35,151 nt of DNA, taken from an uncultured Eubacteriales bacterium (GTDB lineage: Bacteria > Bacillota > Clostridia > Christensenellales > Aristaeellaceae). How positions within the stretch are numbered: position 1 is the first letter of the stretch; the number at the start of each line of letters is the position of its first letter. A program made the position numbers and the translations under genes. The DNA lies in assembly GCA_902790175.1 (NCBI GenBank), contig CADAQZ010000042.1:1-35151 (forward strand). The letters are read 5' to 3'. Shown here piece after piece: positions 22,154 to 30,279 of this stretch. The notes below the pieces were generated by a model. That model did not search any database. It saw only the letters and a list, made by a program, of their open reading frames with translations, and was not told the DNA's origin.

Positions 22154-23761
22154 ATGAAAAAGACGTTTACCGGAAAGACGCGCCTGTTCCTCTGCATCTC
22201 TGGCGCAATCATCGCGCTCGCGCTGGTTCTGCAGATTGCGGGCGTCGGCCTGAACCTGGGCATTGACTTCACCGGCGGCTCCATTCTGAACTACTCCGTC
22301 GGCGAGGATTACGACGTGAACGACGTGGAGGCCATCCTGAACGCCTCCGGCTACACCGACAACCAGATCACCAAGGCTGCCCCGTCCGCCGCCTCCAAGG
22401 CGCTGCAGGCGGAGCTCGCCGCCGCGGCGCAGGCCGAGGCCGAGGCGCCCGCGGAAGAGACCGAAGCGCCCGCCGAGGACGCCGAAGCGCCCGCCGAGGC
22501 CGAGGAGACCGCCGTGGAGGAGGTCGCCGAGGAGGTCGAGGAGGCCGCCGAGACCGTCGAGAAGGAGGCCGAGGAAGTGGCCGAAGCCGTCGAGGAGGCG
22601 GCTGAGCCTGCGCCGAGCCTGCTGAACACCGACAAGTCCGGCATAGCGGCCGACGGCCTGACCGACCTGCAGATCCGCCTGAAGCTGGCGGACGCCACCG
22701 CGGGCATGGAGGACGTCGTGAAGGGCGCCGTTGCCGGCGTGGTTTCCGGCGCGAGCGAGACCAGCTACCGCACCGCCACCAACATGGAGATCAGCGACCT
22801 GGGCTACGAGCTGACCTACGCGGGCGGCAACATCATCGAGTTCGACATGGGCGGCGACTTTGACAAGGCGGCCGTCGAGAGCGCTGTGACCAAGGCCCTG
22901 GAGGACGGCGGCTACAGCCTGACCGAGATCCTGTTCGTGAAGTACGACGCCGAGGCGGAGGCCGCTGCGCTGGCCGAGGCCCAGGCGGCTCTGGAAGAGG
23001 CCGAGGCCGAGACCGAGGAGTCCGAGGAGACCACCGAGGCGACCGAGGCGACCGAGGAGACCGCCGAGGCGACCGAGGCCGAAGAAACCGAAGAGGCCGA
23101 GACCGAGAAGGCCGAGGAAGCCGTCGAGGAGACCGGCAACAACCTGCGCATCCTGATCAACATGGACGACGTCACCAGCCAGGTGCGCGCCCAGCTGGAG
23201 CGCGAGATGACCAACTTCCGCTTCGTGTCCATCGACCACGTCAGCGCCATCGCGGGCCGCGACCTGCTGTCCAACGCCATCAAGGCGCTGCTGATCGCGT
23301 TCGTGTGCATGCTGATCTACATCGCCATCCGCTTCAGCCCGCTGTCCGGTGCGGCGGCCCTGTTCGCGCTGGTGCATGACATCCTGATCATGTGCGCGTT
23401 CATGATCTTCTTCCGCAAGTGGTTCCAGGTGAACAGCTCGTTCATCGCGGCGATCCTGACCATCGTCGGCTACTCGATCAACAACACCATCATCATCTTC
23501 GACCGCATCCGCGAGACCCGCGCGAAGCCGGGCTACACGCAGGTCGACATGATGGACGTGGTGGAGGTCTCCGTCAGCAGCACGCTGGCGCGCACCATCA
23601 ACACCACGCTGACCACGCTGTTCACGCTGGTGTGCCTGTACATCTTCGGCGTGTCCTCCATCAAGGAGTTCGCGTTCCCGCTGCTGGTGGGCATGCTGGC
23701 CGGACAAGATCATGGCCAACAAGGCGAAGAAGGCATAATTGCAAAAACAACCGCGAATTAG
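22154..23761 (+). CDS. secF: SecF with duplicated P1 head, acidic tracts and a damaged C-terminus
   Basis: Partner of SecD. The 535-residue frame is far longer than usual SecF (about 300). Helix 1 (10-30) leads to GIDFTGGSILNY and DYDVNDVEAILNASGY (P1 head), then a Glu/Ala-rich tract (84-153), then a second P1-like segment (GGNIIEFDMGGDFDKAAVESAV at 224-245) and a second acidic tract (264-327). The core resumes at about 329 with the membrane region: SIDHVSAIAGRDLL, GYSINNTIIIFDRIRETR and STLARTINTTLTTL. The C-terminus is abnormal: after PLLVGMLAG the frame changes, and DKIMANKAKKA followed by a stop is found in another frame at 23703-23738. The expected last helix is missing, so this is a deletion plus frameshift; the printed product may not be functional. 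Confidence 0.88.
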   Translation: MKKTFTGKTRLFLCISGAIIALALVLQIAGVGLNLGIDFTGGSILNYSVGEDYDVNDVEAILNASGYTDNQITKAAPSAASKALQAELAAAAQAEAEAPAEETEAPAEDAEAPAEAEETAVEEVAEEVEEAAETVEKEAEEVAEAVEEAAEPAPSLLNTDKSGIAADGLTDLQIRLKLADATAGMEDVVKGAVAGVVSGASETSYRTATNMEISDLGYELTYAGGNIIEFDMGGDFDKAAVESAVTKALEDGGYSLTEILFVKYDAEAEAAALAEAQAALEEAEAETEESEETTEATEATEETAEATEAEETEEAETEKAEEAVEETGNNLRILINMDDVTSQVRAQLEREMTNFRFVSIDHVSAIAGRDLLSNAIKALLIAFVCMLIYIAIRFSPLSGAAALFALVHDILIMCAFMIFFRKWFQVNSSFIAAILTIVGYSINNTIIIFDRIRETRAKPGYTQVDMMDVVEVSVSSTLARTINTTLTTLFTLVCLYIFGVSSIKEFAFPLLVGMLAGQDHGQQGEEGIIAKTTAN

Positions 23762-23792
23762 GAATCGACGCACGCCGGTTCCTAATTCTTCT
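23755..23792. terminator. Inverted repeat downstream of secF
   Basis: 10-bp arms GAATTAGGAA (23755-23764) and TTCCTAATTC (23779-23788) followed by TTCTTTCCC. It probably terminates secDF; the AATTAGGAA sequence is shared with the heptamer array at 16839-16852. Confidence 0.6.
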
Positions 23793-23828
23793 TTCCCGAC
23801 GGAAACGGACAGGGAATGCAGAGGGCCT

Positions 23829-24257
23829 ATGCTTCCAAGGAAACACAACAAACAACTGGTGGACAATGCCAGGACGCTGCGCAGAAACATGACGAAGGAA
23901 GAAAGGCATCTGTGGTATGATTTTCTGCGAATGCATCCAGCGAGGTTTGTCAGGCAAAAGGTATTGGGCAGATATATTGCGGATTTCTACTCTGCCGGGG
24001 CGAAACTTGTGATAGAGTTGGATGGGTCGCAGCATTTTGATGATGAGAATGCAGCAAAGGATGCTGAGAGAACGCGCTTCATTGAGCAATATGGTTTGAG
24101 GGTGGTCAGGATTCCCAATATCGATGTCAATCGGAACTTTGAGGGTGTTTGTGCGTTCATCGATAAGATCGTTGCAGAAGGCATGATGTTGCAGGAGGAG
24201 GACAACCCCTCTGCCCCTGCGGGGCACCTCCCCTTACACAGGGGAGGCAAGGGCTGA
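23829..24257 (+). CDS. DUF559 / Vsr-like endonuclease-domain protein
   Basis: A 142-residue protein of the DUF559 family, related to very-short-patch-repair and other PD-(D/E)XK nucleases. Landmarks are RTLRRNMTKEERHLWYDFLR, RFVRQKVLGRYIADFY (the Asp), then KLVIELDGSQHFDDEN (the E-x-D part of the active site) and RVVRIPNIDVNRNFEGV. Activity is unproven for most members. From about residue 125 (after GMMLQEED) the sequence is the translation of a palindromic element (24201-24347), so the native C-terminus was replaced or extended. Base composition is visibly lower in GC than its neighbours, pointing to horizontal origin. The ribosome site (GAGGG, 3 bases from ATG 23829) is poor, so expression is uncertain. 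Confidence 0.82.
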   Translation: MLPRKHNKQLVDNARTLRRNMTKEERHLWYDFLRMHPARFVRQKVLGRYIADFYSAGAKLVIELDGSQHFDDENAAKDAERTRFIEQYGLRVVRIPNIDVNRNFEGVCAFIDKIVAEGMMLQEEDNPSAPAGHLPLHRGGKG

Positions 24258-24347
24258 CGCCGCGATATTGTGGCGAACGTATGCTTTTCCAAAAGCCTCC
24301 CTTGTGTAAAGGGAGGTGGCAGCCGTCAGGCTGACGGAGGGATTGTC
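24201..24347. repeat. Paired-palindrome element, family B (GACAA..TTGTC ends)
   Basis: Left arm 24201-24248 and inverted right arm from 24293 share CCTCCC(C/T)TGTGTAA(G/A)GGGAGGTG and GACAACCC/GGATTGTC ends. The core of about 45 bp contains GGGCTGACGCCGCG. It overlaps the 3' end of the DUF559 gene; its right end is 22 bases from the recJ start. Confidence 0.75.
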
Positions 24348-24369
24348 CAAAAAACATCCGGAGGTGTTC

Positions 24370-26727
24370 ATGCTCAAGTTTATCCTGAGAAACACCGAGA
24401 CGCACGCCTTTCCCTGTCCCTCCGGCATGTCCCCGGCGCTGCACCGGCTGCTGGTGGCGCGGGGCGTTTCCAGCGCGGAGGAGGCCGAGGCGTTCCTGAA
24501 TCCCGGCGCGCACAGCCTGCACGACCCGCTGCTATTGCATGACATGGCGCGCGCCGCGGCGCGCATCCGCGCGGCGATGGACGCGGGCGAGGCGATCTGC
24601 GTCTACGGCGACTACGACGTGGACGGCGTGTGCGCCTCCGCGATCCTGTCCGGCTGGCTGCGCGAACAGGGCGCGCAGGTCGAGGTGTACCTGCCCTCCC
24701 GCCACAGCGAGGGCTACGGCCTCAACGAGCGCGCCGTGCGCGAGATCGCCGGGCGCGCGAAGCTGCTGGTGACGGTGGACTGCGGTGTGACGAGCGTCGC
24801 GCTGGTGGCGCTGGCAAAGGAACTCGGGCTGGACGCGATCGTGACTGACCACCACGAGCCGGGCGAGGTGCTGCCGGACTGCCCGGTGGTGAACCCGCTG
24901 CTGGGCGATTATCCGTTCGCATACCTGTGCGGCGCGGGCGTAGCCTGGAAGCTGGTGTGGGCGCTGGGCGGCGAGGCGGCCGCGATGCCGTGGGCAGACG
25001 TGGCGGCGCTGGCGACGGTGGCGGACGTGGTGCCGCTGACGGGGGAGAACCGCGCCATCGTGCGCATGGGCCTGGACGCGATCAACGGCCCGTCCCGCAG
25101 GCCGGGCATCGACGCGCTGGTCGACGCCGCGGGGCTGGGCGAGAAGCGCGTGACCTCCACGGCCGTTGCCTTCCAGCTCGCGCCCCGGCTGAACGCGGGC
25201 GGGCGGCTGGGCTCGGCCCGGCGCTCGCTGGAGCTGGTGCTGGCCGAGGACGCGGCGCGGGCGCGGCAGCTGGCCGCGGAGCTCGAGGCCGAGAACGCGA
25301 AGCGCCGCGGCGTGGAATTGCAGATCCTGGCCGAGGCGGAGCAGCAGCTCCGGGACTTCGACTTCATCGCGCATCGCGCGATCGTACTCGCCGGAGCCGA
25401 CTGGAATCCCGGCGTGATCGGGCTGGCGGCGTCGCGGCTGGTGGAGAAGTACCACTACCCGGTGGTGCTGCTGAGCGACCAGGGCGACAGGCTGACCGGC
25501 TCCTGCCGGAGCATCGAGGGCATGGACATCCACGCCGCGCTCACCGGCTGCGCCGGGGTGATCGAGCGCTTCGGCGGGCACAGGCAGGCCGCGGGGCTGA
25601 CGCTGAAGCCGGGGATGCTTATGCCGTTCGTCGAGGCCATGGACGCCTGGCTGTCGAAAAACGTTGCGCCGCAGGCCTACATTCCCGTGCAGCCCTACGA
25701 CGCCGAGCTGGACTTCACCGCCGTTACGCCCGGGTTCATCGCCGCGCTGGAGGGCATGCAGCCCACCGGCTTCGGCAACCCCGCGCCACTGTTTCGCGCC
25801 GGGGCCGAGGTGGTGGACGCGCGGGCCGTGGGCGCGGAGGGCGCGCACCTGAAGCTGACGCTTGCGCAGAATGGACGGAGGCTCCCGGGCATCGCGTTCC
25901 GCGAGGGCCGTCGCGCCGGGGAGCTCGGCGGGCGGGTGGACGCGCTGTTCGTGCCGTCGATGAACACCTGGATGGGCCGCTCGGAGCCGCAATTGGAGAT
26001 CCGGGCGCTGGCGGACGCGGACGTATTCGAGCGTTTGTCCTCAAAACTTGCCGACGAAGCGGCCATGCAATGCGATTTCTTAACAGAGATACTCTATAAT
26101 AAAAAAATCCCCCCCGTTTCGGGGGAGGCGACGGAAATCGACGGCGCGGCGCTGCTGGACTGGATGTCGCGCGAGCCGCAGGGCACGCTGGCCGTGACCG
26201 CAGACCTGGCGTCGGCGCGGAAGCTGATGGAGCTGCTCGCGCCCTGCGCGCCGGATCTGGCGTTCGGCGAATGGCCGTCGGATGCGCGCTGCTTCAACGC
26301 CGTGTGCGTGTGCCCGTCCGAAGGGACGCTGCGGAGCGGCTACCGGCGCATCGCTCTGGCGGGCGCGCCGCTTGAATGCCTGCCCGGGGACGCGCGGGGC
26401 CGGGCCTGCCGATTGGTAATCGACTCGCCCTGGCGGCGCACGCTGCCGGACCTGGACGACATGCGCGCGGTCTATCGGGCGCTGCTGGCGCTGCTTCGGC
26501 GGCCCGCGTGGTGCCAGTCGATGGCGCAGCTTGCGCACATGGTGGCCCAGGAGGCGGGCGTAAACGACCTCGCCGCCGCCGCCGCGCTGCTGGCGATGGC
26601 GGACATGGGGCTTTTCGAGATCGACCTGGGCGCGCGGCCCGTGGCCGTGCGGCGCACCGGGTTGGGCAAGGCCGAGCCCGGGGAGAGCGCCGTGTGGAAC
26701 GCGATCCAGAGTTGGCGAAAGCCATAG
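24370..26727 (+). CDS. recJ: Single-stranded-DNA-specific exonuclease RecJ
   Basis: A 785-residue 5'-3' exonuclease of the DHH superfamily, acting on single-stranded DNA in recombination and base-excision or mismatch repair. Motif I YGDYDVDGV is at 79-87, motif III TDHHEPG at 159-165, and DHHA1 GGHRQAAGL near 402; an OB-fold region follows to about 575. The remaining 200 residues are a C-terminal domain typical of long Firmicutes RecJ proteins. Between them lies an AT-rich linker (YNKKIPPVS) with A7 and C7 runs. ATG 24370 is chosen because GGAGG lies 6 bases upstream; the in-frame ATG at 24316 would translate part of a palindromic repeat. Catalytic motifs are intact. Confidence 0.93.
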   Translation: MLKFILRNTETHAFPCPSGMSPALHRLLVARGVSSAEEAEAFLNPGAHSLHDPLLLHDMARAAARIRAAMDAGEAICVYGDYDVDGVCASAILSGWLREQGAQVEVYLPSRHSEGYGLNERAVREIAGRAKLLVTVDCGVTSVALVALAKELGLDAIVTDHHEPGEVLPDCPVVNPLLGDYPFAYLCGAGVAWKLVWALGGEAAAMPWADVAALATVADVVPLTGENRAIVRMGLDAINGPSRRPGIDALVDAAGLGEKRVTSTAVAFQLAPRLNAGGRLGSARRSLELVLAEDAARARQLAAELEAENAKRRGVELQILAEAEQQLRDFDFIAHRAIVLAGADWNPGVIGLAASRLVEKYHYPVVLLSDQGDRLTGSCRSIEGMDIHAALTGCAGVIERFGGHRQAAGLTLKPGMLMPFVEAMDAWLSKNVAPQAYIPVQPYDAELDFTAVTPGFIAALEGMQPTGFGNPAPLFRAGAEVVDARAVGAEGAHLKLTLAQNGRRLPGIAFREGRRAGELGGRVDALFVPSMNTWMGRSEPQLEIRALADADVFERLSSKLADEAAMQCDFLTEILYNKKIPPVSGEATEIDGAALLDWMSREPQGTLAVTADLASARKLMELLAPCAPDLAFGEWPSDARCFNAVCVCPSEGTLRSGYRRIALAGAPLECLPGDARGRACRLVIDSPWRRTLPDLDDMRAVYRALLALLRRPAWCQSMAQLAHMVAQEAGVNDLAAAAALLAMADMGLFEIDLGARPVAVRRTGLGKAEPGESAVWNAIQSWRKP

Positions 26728-26794
26728 GGACGCCATGATTGGCGTCCGGGTATAACAGGTAATATCTCATACGAACCGGAAAGGAGGCCCGCAC

Positions 26795-28999
26795 ATGTCT
26801 GAAATGAAGGATACCGAACTTCGCCCCTACATCAGCGCGGAGGAGTTGGTCTCGCGCATCCGCAAGTATCACCCGGAGGACGACATGTCCCTGGTGGAGC
26901 GGGCCTACCAATATGCCGAGAAGGCGCACGAGGGCCAGGTGCGCAAGTCGGGCGACCCCTACTTCTGCCATCCCGTGGCCGTGGCGGTCATACTGACGGA
27001 TTTGATGCTGGACGCGACCACGATCGCGGCGGGCCTTTTGCACGACTGCGTGGAGGACTGCGAGGGCTGCACGCTGGACGGCGTTCGCCAGATGTTCGGC
27101 GACGAGGTGGCTGTGCTGGTGGACGGCGTGACGAAGCTCTCCCAGCTGAACTTCGCCAACCGCGAGGAGGCCCAGGCCGAGACGCTGCGCAAGATGTTCC
27201 TGGCCATGGCCAAGGACATCCGCGTGGTGCTGATCAAGCTGGCGGACCGGCTGCACAACATGCGCACGCTGAAGTACCAGAAGCCGGAGCGCCAGGTGCC
27301 CATCGCGCGCGAGACGCTGGACATCTACGCGCCGCTGGCCCACCGGCTGGGCGTGTACACGGTGAAGTGGGAGCTGGAGGACCTGTCGCTGCGCTACATC
27401 GACCCCGACGGCTACTATGAGCTGGTGCGCCTGGTGGGCATGAAGCGCGAGGAGCGCGAGCAGCTGATCGCGCAGGTGACGCAGGAATTGAAGAGCCGGC
27501 TCACCGAGGCGGGCATCAAGTGCGAGATCGACGGGCGTCCCAAGCACTTCTACTCCATCTACAAGAAGATGAAGAGCCAGAACAAGGCGTTCGACCAGAT
27601 CATGGACCTGATCGCCGTGCGCGTGCTGGTGGACACCAAGCAGGACTGCTACTTCGCGCTGGGCATCGTGCACACCATCTGGCCGCAGGTGCCGGGCCGC
27701 TTCAAGGACTACATCAGCATGCCCAAGGCGAACATGTACCAGTCGCTGCACACCACCGTGGTCAACCAGGGCCGCCCCTTCGAGGTGCAGATCCGCACCT
27801 TCGAGATGCACCGCACCGCGGAATACGGCATCGCGGCGCACTGGCGCTACAAGGAGGGCAAGGCGCTGGACGAGCTGGACACGAAGCTCAGCTGGCTGCG
27901 GCGCATACTGGACTGGCAGTCCGACGCCAAGGACCCCGGCGACTTCAGCGAGCTGATCAAGTTCGACCTGTTCGCCGACGAGGTGTTCGTGTTCACGCCC
28001 AAGGGCGACGTGGTGTCGCTGCCCAGAGGGGCCACGCCGCTGGACTTCGCCTACCGCATCCACTCCGCCGTGGGCAACCGCTGCATCGGCGCGAAGGTGA
28101 ACGGGCGCATCGTGCCGCTGGCGCACCAGCTGGAGACCGGCGACTTCGTCGAGGTGATGACTTCGTCGTCCTCCCACGGCCCCAGCCGCGACTGGCTGAA
28201 CATCGTCAAGACCAGCGAGGCCAAGGCCAAGATCCGCGCGTGGCTGAAGAAGGAGCAGCGCGAGGAGAACATCGACCACGGGCGCGAGCTGCTGGAGCGC
28301 GAGGCCAAGCGCCTGGGCTACAGCATGTCGCAGCTGTCCAAGCCCGAGCTCATAGAGACGCTCTACAAGCGCTACTCCGTGCAGAGCTACGACGACGTGT
28401 GCGCCATGGTGGGTTTCGGCGGGCTGAGCACCGCGCAGGTGCTGAACCGCTTGATCGACGAATACAAGAAGACCCAGAAACCCGGCGACGCGCCGCCTCC
28501 GCCGGAGCCGCCCGCACCCCCGCAGCCCCCGAAGCCGCACTCCGGCGGCACCGGTGGCGTGATCGTGAAGGGCGAGAGCGGCATGCTGGTGCGCTTTGCC
28601 AAGTGCTGCTCGCCGCTGCCGGGCGACAAGATCATCGGCTACATCACCCGCGGGCGCGGCGTGTCCGTGCACCGGGCCGACTGCCCGAGCCTGAAGGACC
28701 CCGGCGTGGAGCAGGATCGGCTGATCGAAGTGGAGTGGGAGGGCAAGGATTCCTCTGCCACCTACGAGGCCGAGGTGCGCATCATCTGCTACAACCGCAC
28801 GGGCTTCCTGGCCGAGCTGAGCGTGCTGTTCGCGTCGATGGAGGTGCCCGTGAGCGCCATCTCCGCGCACGCGCTGAAGGACAACACGTTTATATTCAAC
28901 ATCTCGCTGGTCATCAAGTCCACCGAGCAGCTGGCGAAGATCATCCGCGAGCTGAACAAGTGGCCGGACGTGATCGAGGCCAGCCGAGTGAACGGATGA
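26795..28999 (+). CDS. Bifunctional (p)ppGpp synthetase/hydrolase (Rel)
   Basis: A 734-residue stringent-response enzyme of the RelA/SpoT family that makes and degrades (p)ppGpp. The HD hydrolase is at about 25-190: His59 in YFCHPVAV, His83-Asp84 in LLHDCVED, with intact residues. The synthetase is at about 220-380, with RPKHFYSIYKKM near 245. TGS follows (VFVFTPKGDVVSLPRGATPLDFAY, about 395-455), then a helical region, a proline-rich linker near 565-580 (PPPPEPPAPPQPPKP), a conserved-Cys region (FAKCCSPLPGD near 605) and an ACT domain at about 660-734. The AAAGGAGG ribosome site is excellent. It is the only RSH in the window and is most likely the organism's Rel. The proline-rich linker is unusual; I do not recall it in classical Rel proteins. 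Confidence 0.95.
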   Translation: MSEMKDTELRPYISAEELVSRIRKYHPEDDMSLVERAYQYAEKAHEGQVRKSGDPYFCHPVAVAVILTDLMLDATTIAAGLLHDCVEDCEGCTLDGVRQMFGDEVAVLVDGVTKLSQLNFANREEAQAETLRKMFLAMAKDIRVVLIKLADRLHNMRTLKYQKPERQVPIARETLDIYAPLAHRLGVYTVKWELEDLSLRYIDPDGYYELVRLVGMKREEREQLIAQVTQELKSRLTEAGIKCEIDGRPKHFYSIYKKMKSQNKAFDQIMDLIAVRVLVDTKQDCYFALGIVHTIWPQVPGRFKDYISMPKANMYQSLHTTVVNQGRPFEVQIRTFEMHRTAEYGIAAHWRYKEGKALDELDTKLSWLRRILDWQSDAKDPGDFSELIKFDLFADEVFVFTPKGDVVSLPRGATPLDFAYRIHSAVGNRCIGAKVNGRIVPLAHQLETGDFVEVMTSSSSHGPSRDWLNIVKTSEAKAKIRAWLKKEQREENIDHGRELLEREAKRLGYSMSQLSKPELIETLYKRYSVQSYDDVCAMVGFGGLSTAQVLNRLIDEYKKTQKPGDAPPPPEPPAPPQPPKPHSGGTGGVIVKGESGMLVRFAKCCSPLPGDKIIGYITRGRGVSVHRADCPSLKDPGVEQDRLIEVEWEGKDSSATYEAEVRIICYNRTGFLAELSVLFASMEVPVSAISAHALKDNTFIFNISLVIKSTEQLAKIIRELNKWPDVIEASRVNG

Positions 29000-29010
29000 C
29001 GCCATCCAAA

Positions 29011-29170
29011 AGCCTTCCCCTCTGGGGAAGGTGCCCCCGCAAGGGGGCGGATGAGGTCTTTGTGATGGGCCTGGCGCCTTTATTGTGACAGAGGCGCGGG
29101 GCTGGGATGTATGGGGACCTCATCCGTCTTGCCGCTGCGCGACAATCCACCTTCCCCAGAGGGGAAGGCT
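29011..29170. repeat. Paired-palindrome element, family A, between rel and dtd
   Basis: Left arm AGCCTTCCCC-TCT-GGGGAAGG, then GCCCCCGCAAGGGGGC and GGATGAGGTC; inverted right arm ends GGGGAAGGCT at 29170. The core contains GGCGCCTTTATTGTGACA, resembling AGCGCCTTTATCGGAACG in the core at 16961-17304. The right end lies 16 bases before the dtd start. Confidence 0.8.
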
Positions 29171-29186
29171 TCAGGGAGGAAAGCCG

Positions 29187-29636
29187 ATGCGCTGTGTCAT
29201 TCAAAAGGTCGCCCACGCCTCGGTCGTCGTGGCGGGGGAGACGGTGGGAAAAATCGAACAGGGCTTCATGGTGCTGGTGGGCGCGCAGGCCGGGGATACC
29301 GAGGCCGACGCCCGCTACTGCGCGGAGAAGATCGCGGGCCTGCGGGTGTTCGAGGACGAGAACGAGAAGATGAACCTGTCGCTGGCGGACGTGGGCGGGA
29401 GCGTGTTGCTGGTGAGCCAGTTCACGCTGCTGGCCGACGCGCGCCACGGCCGCAGGCCGGACTTCATCCAGGCCGCCCGCCCGGAGGTCGCCGAGCCGCT
29501 GTGCGAGCGTGTGAAGGCGATGATCGAGGAGAAGGGCATCCGCGTGGAGACGGGCCGCTTCCGCACCCACATGGAGGTCAGCCTGCTCAACGACGGCCCT
29601 GTGACGATACTGCTGGACAGCAGAAAGCAGTTCTGA
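29187..29636 (+). CDS. dtd: D-aminoacyl-tRNA deacylase
   Basis: Removes D-amino acids (and glycine from tRNA-Ala) mischarged on tRNA, in the cytoplasm as a dimer. The 149-residue product has the full family pattern: [15 protein letters not shown] at the N-terminus, [16 protein letters not shown], the SQFTLLAD motif, [11 protein letters not shown] and the C-terminal [11 protein letters not shown] with the conserved Gly-Pro pair. Start fixed by AGGGAGGA at 29173-29180. Downstream of rel in many Firmicutes, so this neighbourhood is conserved apart from the inserted palindromic element, which lies just ahead of the ribosome site and may affect its expression. Confidence 0.95.
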   Translation: MRCVIQKVAHASVVVAGETVGKIEQGFMVLVGAQAGDTEADARYCAEKIAGLRVFEDENEKMNLSLADVGGSVLLVSQFTLLADARHGRRPDFIQAARPEVAEPLCERVKAMIEEKGIRVETGRFRTHMEVSLLNDGPVTILLDSRKQF

Positions 29637-29653
29637 TCGGCGACGTTCCCAAA

Positions 29654-29674
29654 GGCTTCCCCTCAAGGGGAAGG
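29654..29674. repeat. Solo family A hairpin
   Basis: CTTCCCCT-CA-AGGGGAAG hairpin between dtd and the MBL gene; a single arm of the family A element. Confidence 0.55.
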
Positions 29675-29706
29675 CATTTCAGTATGCCATTATTCCGGAG
29701 GGCAGC

Positions 29707-30279
29707 ATGACCATCCATATTGATACCGTCTCCTGCGGCATGATTCAGGAGAACGCCTACATCGTCGCCCGCGAGGGGCGGGACGACTGCGCGGTGATCG
29801 ACCCCGGCGACGACTATCCGAAGCTGAAGCGCGCGCTGGGCGGGAAGAAGGTCGGCGCGATCCTGCTGACCCACGGCCACTTCGACCACATTCAGGCCGT
29901 CGCGCCGATGGCGGACGAGTTCGGCGCGCCGGTGTACGTGCACGCCGAGGACGCCGAGATGCTGAACGACTCGCGGCTGAACGGCTACATGGGCCTGATG
30001 GGCGGCATCGCCACGGGGCCGAAAATCGAGGCGCAAGACCTGGGCGAGGCGCTGGACGCCTGCGGCCTGCACTTTGACGTGCTGCACACGCCGGGCCACT
30101 CGAAGGGCTCCGTGTGCCTGTATCTGAAGGACGAGGGCGCGCTGTTCAGCGGCGACAGCATACAGGCGCTGATGGCGTCGCTGAAGGCGCTGCTGGCGCT
30201 GCCGGGGGAGACGCGCGTGTACCCCGGCCACGGCCCGGCGACCACCGTCGCGCGGGAGCGGGCGAGGTACAGGCTATGA
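29707..30279 (+). CDS. MBL-fold metallo-hydrolase, glyoxalase II-like, missing a conserved segment
   Basis: A 190-residue hydrolase of the YqgX/glyoxalase II type. Metal ligands present are THGHFDHI (HxHxDH, near residue 56), His in HTPGHSKGS and the Asp in LFSGDS; the last His is in YPGHGP. Related proteins continue after GD with LF..(G)IGRTDLPGG before the helix that starts here at IQALMASLKALLAL; about 16 residues are absent, in frame. That loop lies over the active site in the family, so activity is doubtful unless the deletion is an assembly error. The C-terminus also lacks the usual NPYL. It overlaps hemZ by 4 bases (ATGA). rel-dtd-MBL-hemZ is a familiar order in Clostridia, as far as I recall. 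Confidence 0.85.
   Translation: MTIHIDTVSCGMIQENAYIVAREGRDDCAVIDPGDDYPKLKRALGGKKVGAILLTHGHFDHIQAVAPMADEFGAPVYVHAEDAEMLNDSRLNGYMGLMGGIATGPKIEAQDLGEALDACGLHFDVLHTPGHSKGSVCLYLKDEGALFSGDSIQALMASLKALLALPGETRVYPGHGPATTVARERARYRL

Noticed and set aside
24316-24369. Longer RecJ start
   Set aside because: The extra residues are the translation of the family B repeat arm; GGAGG supports 24370.
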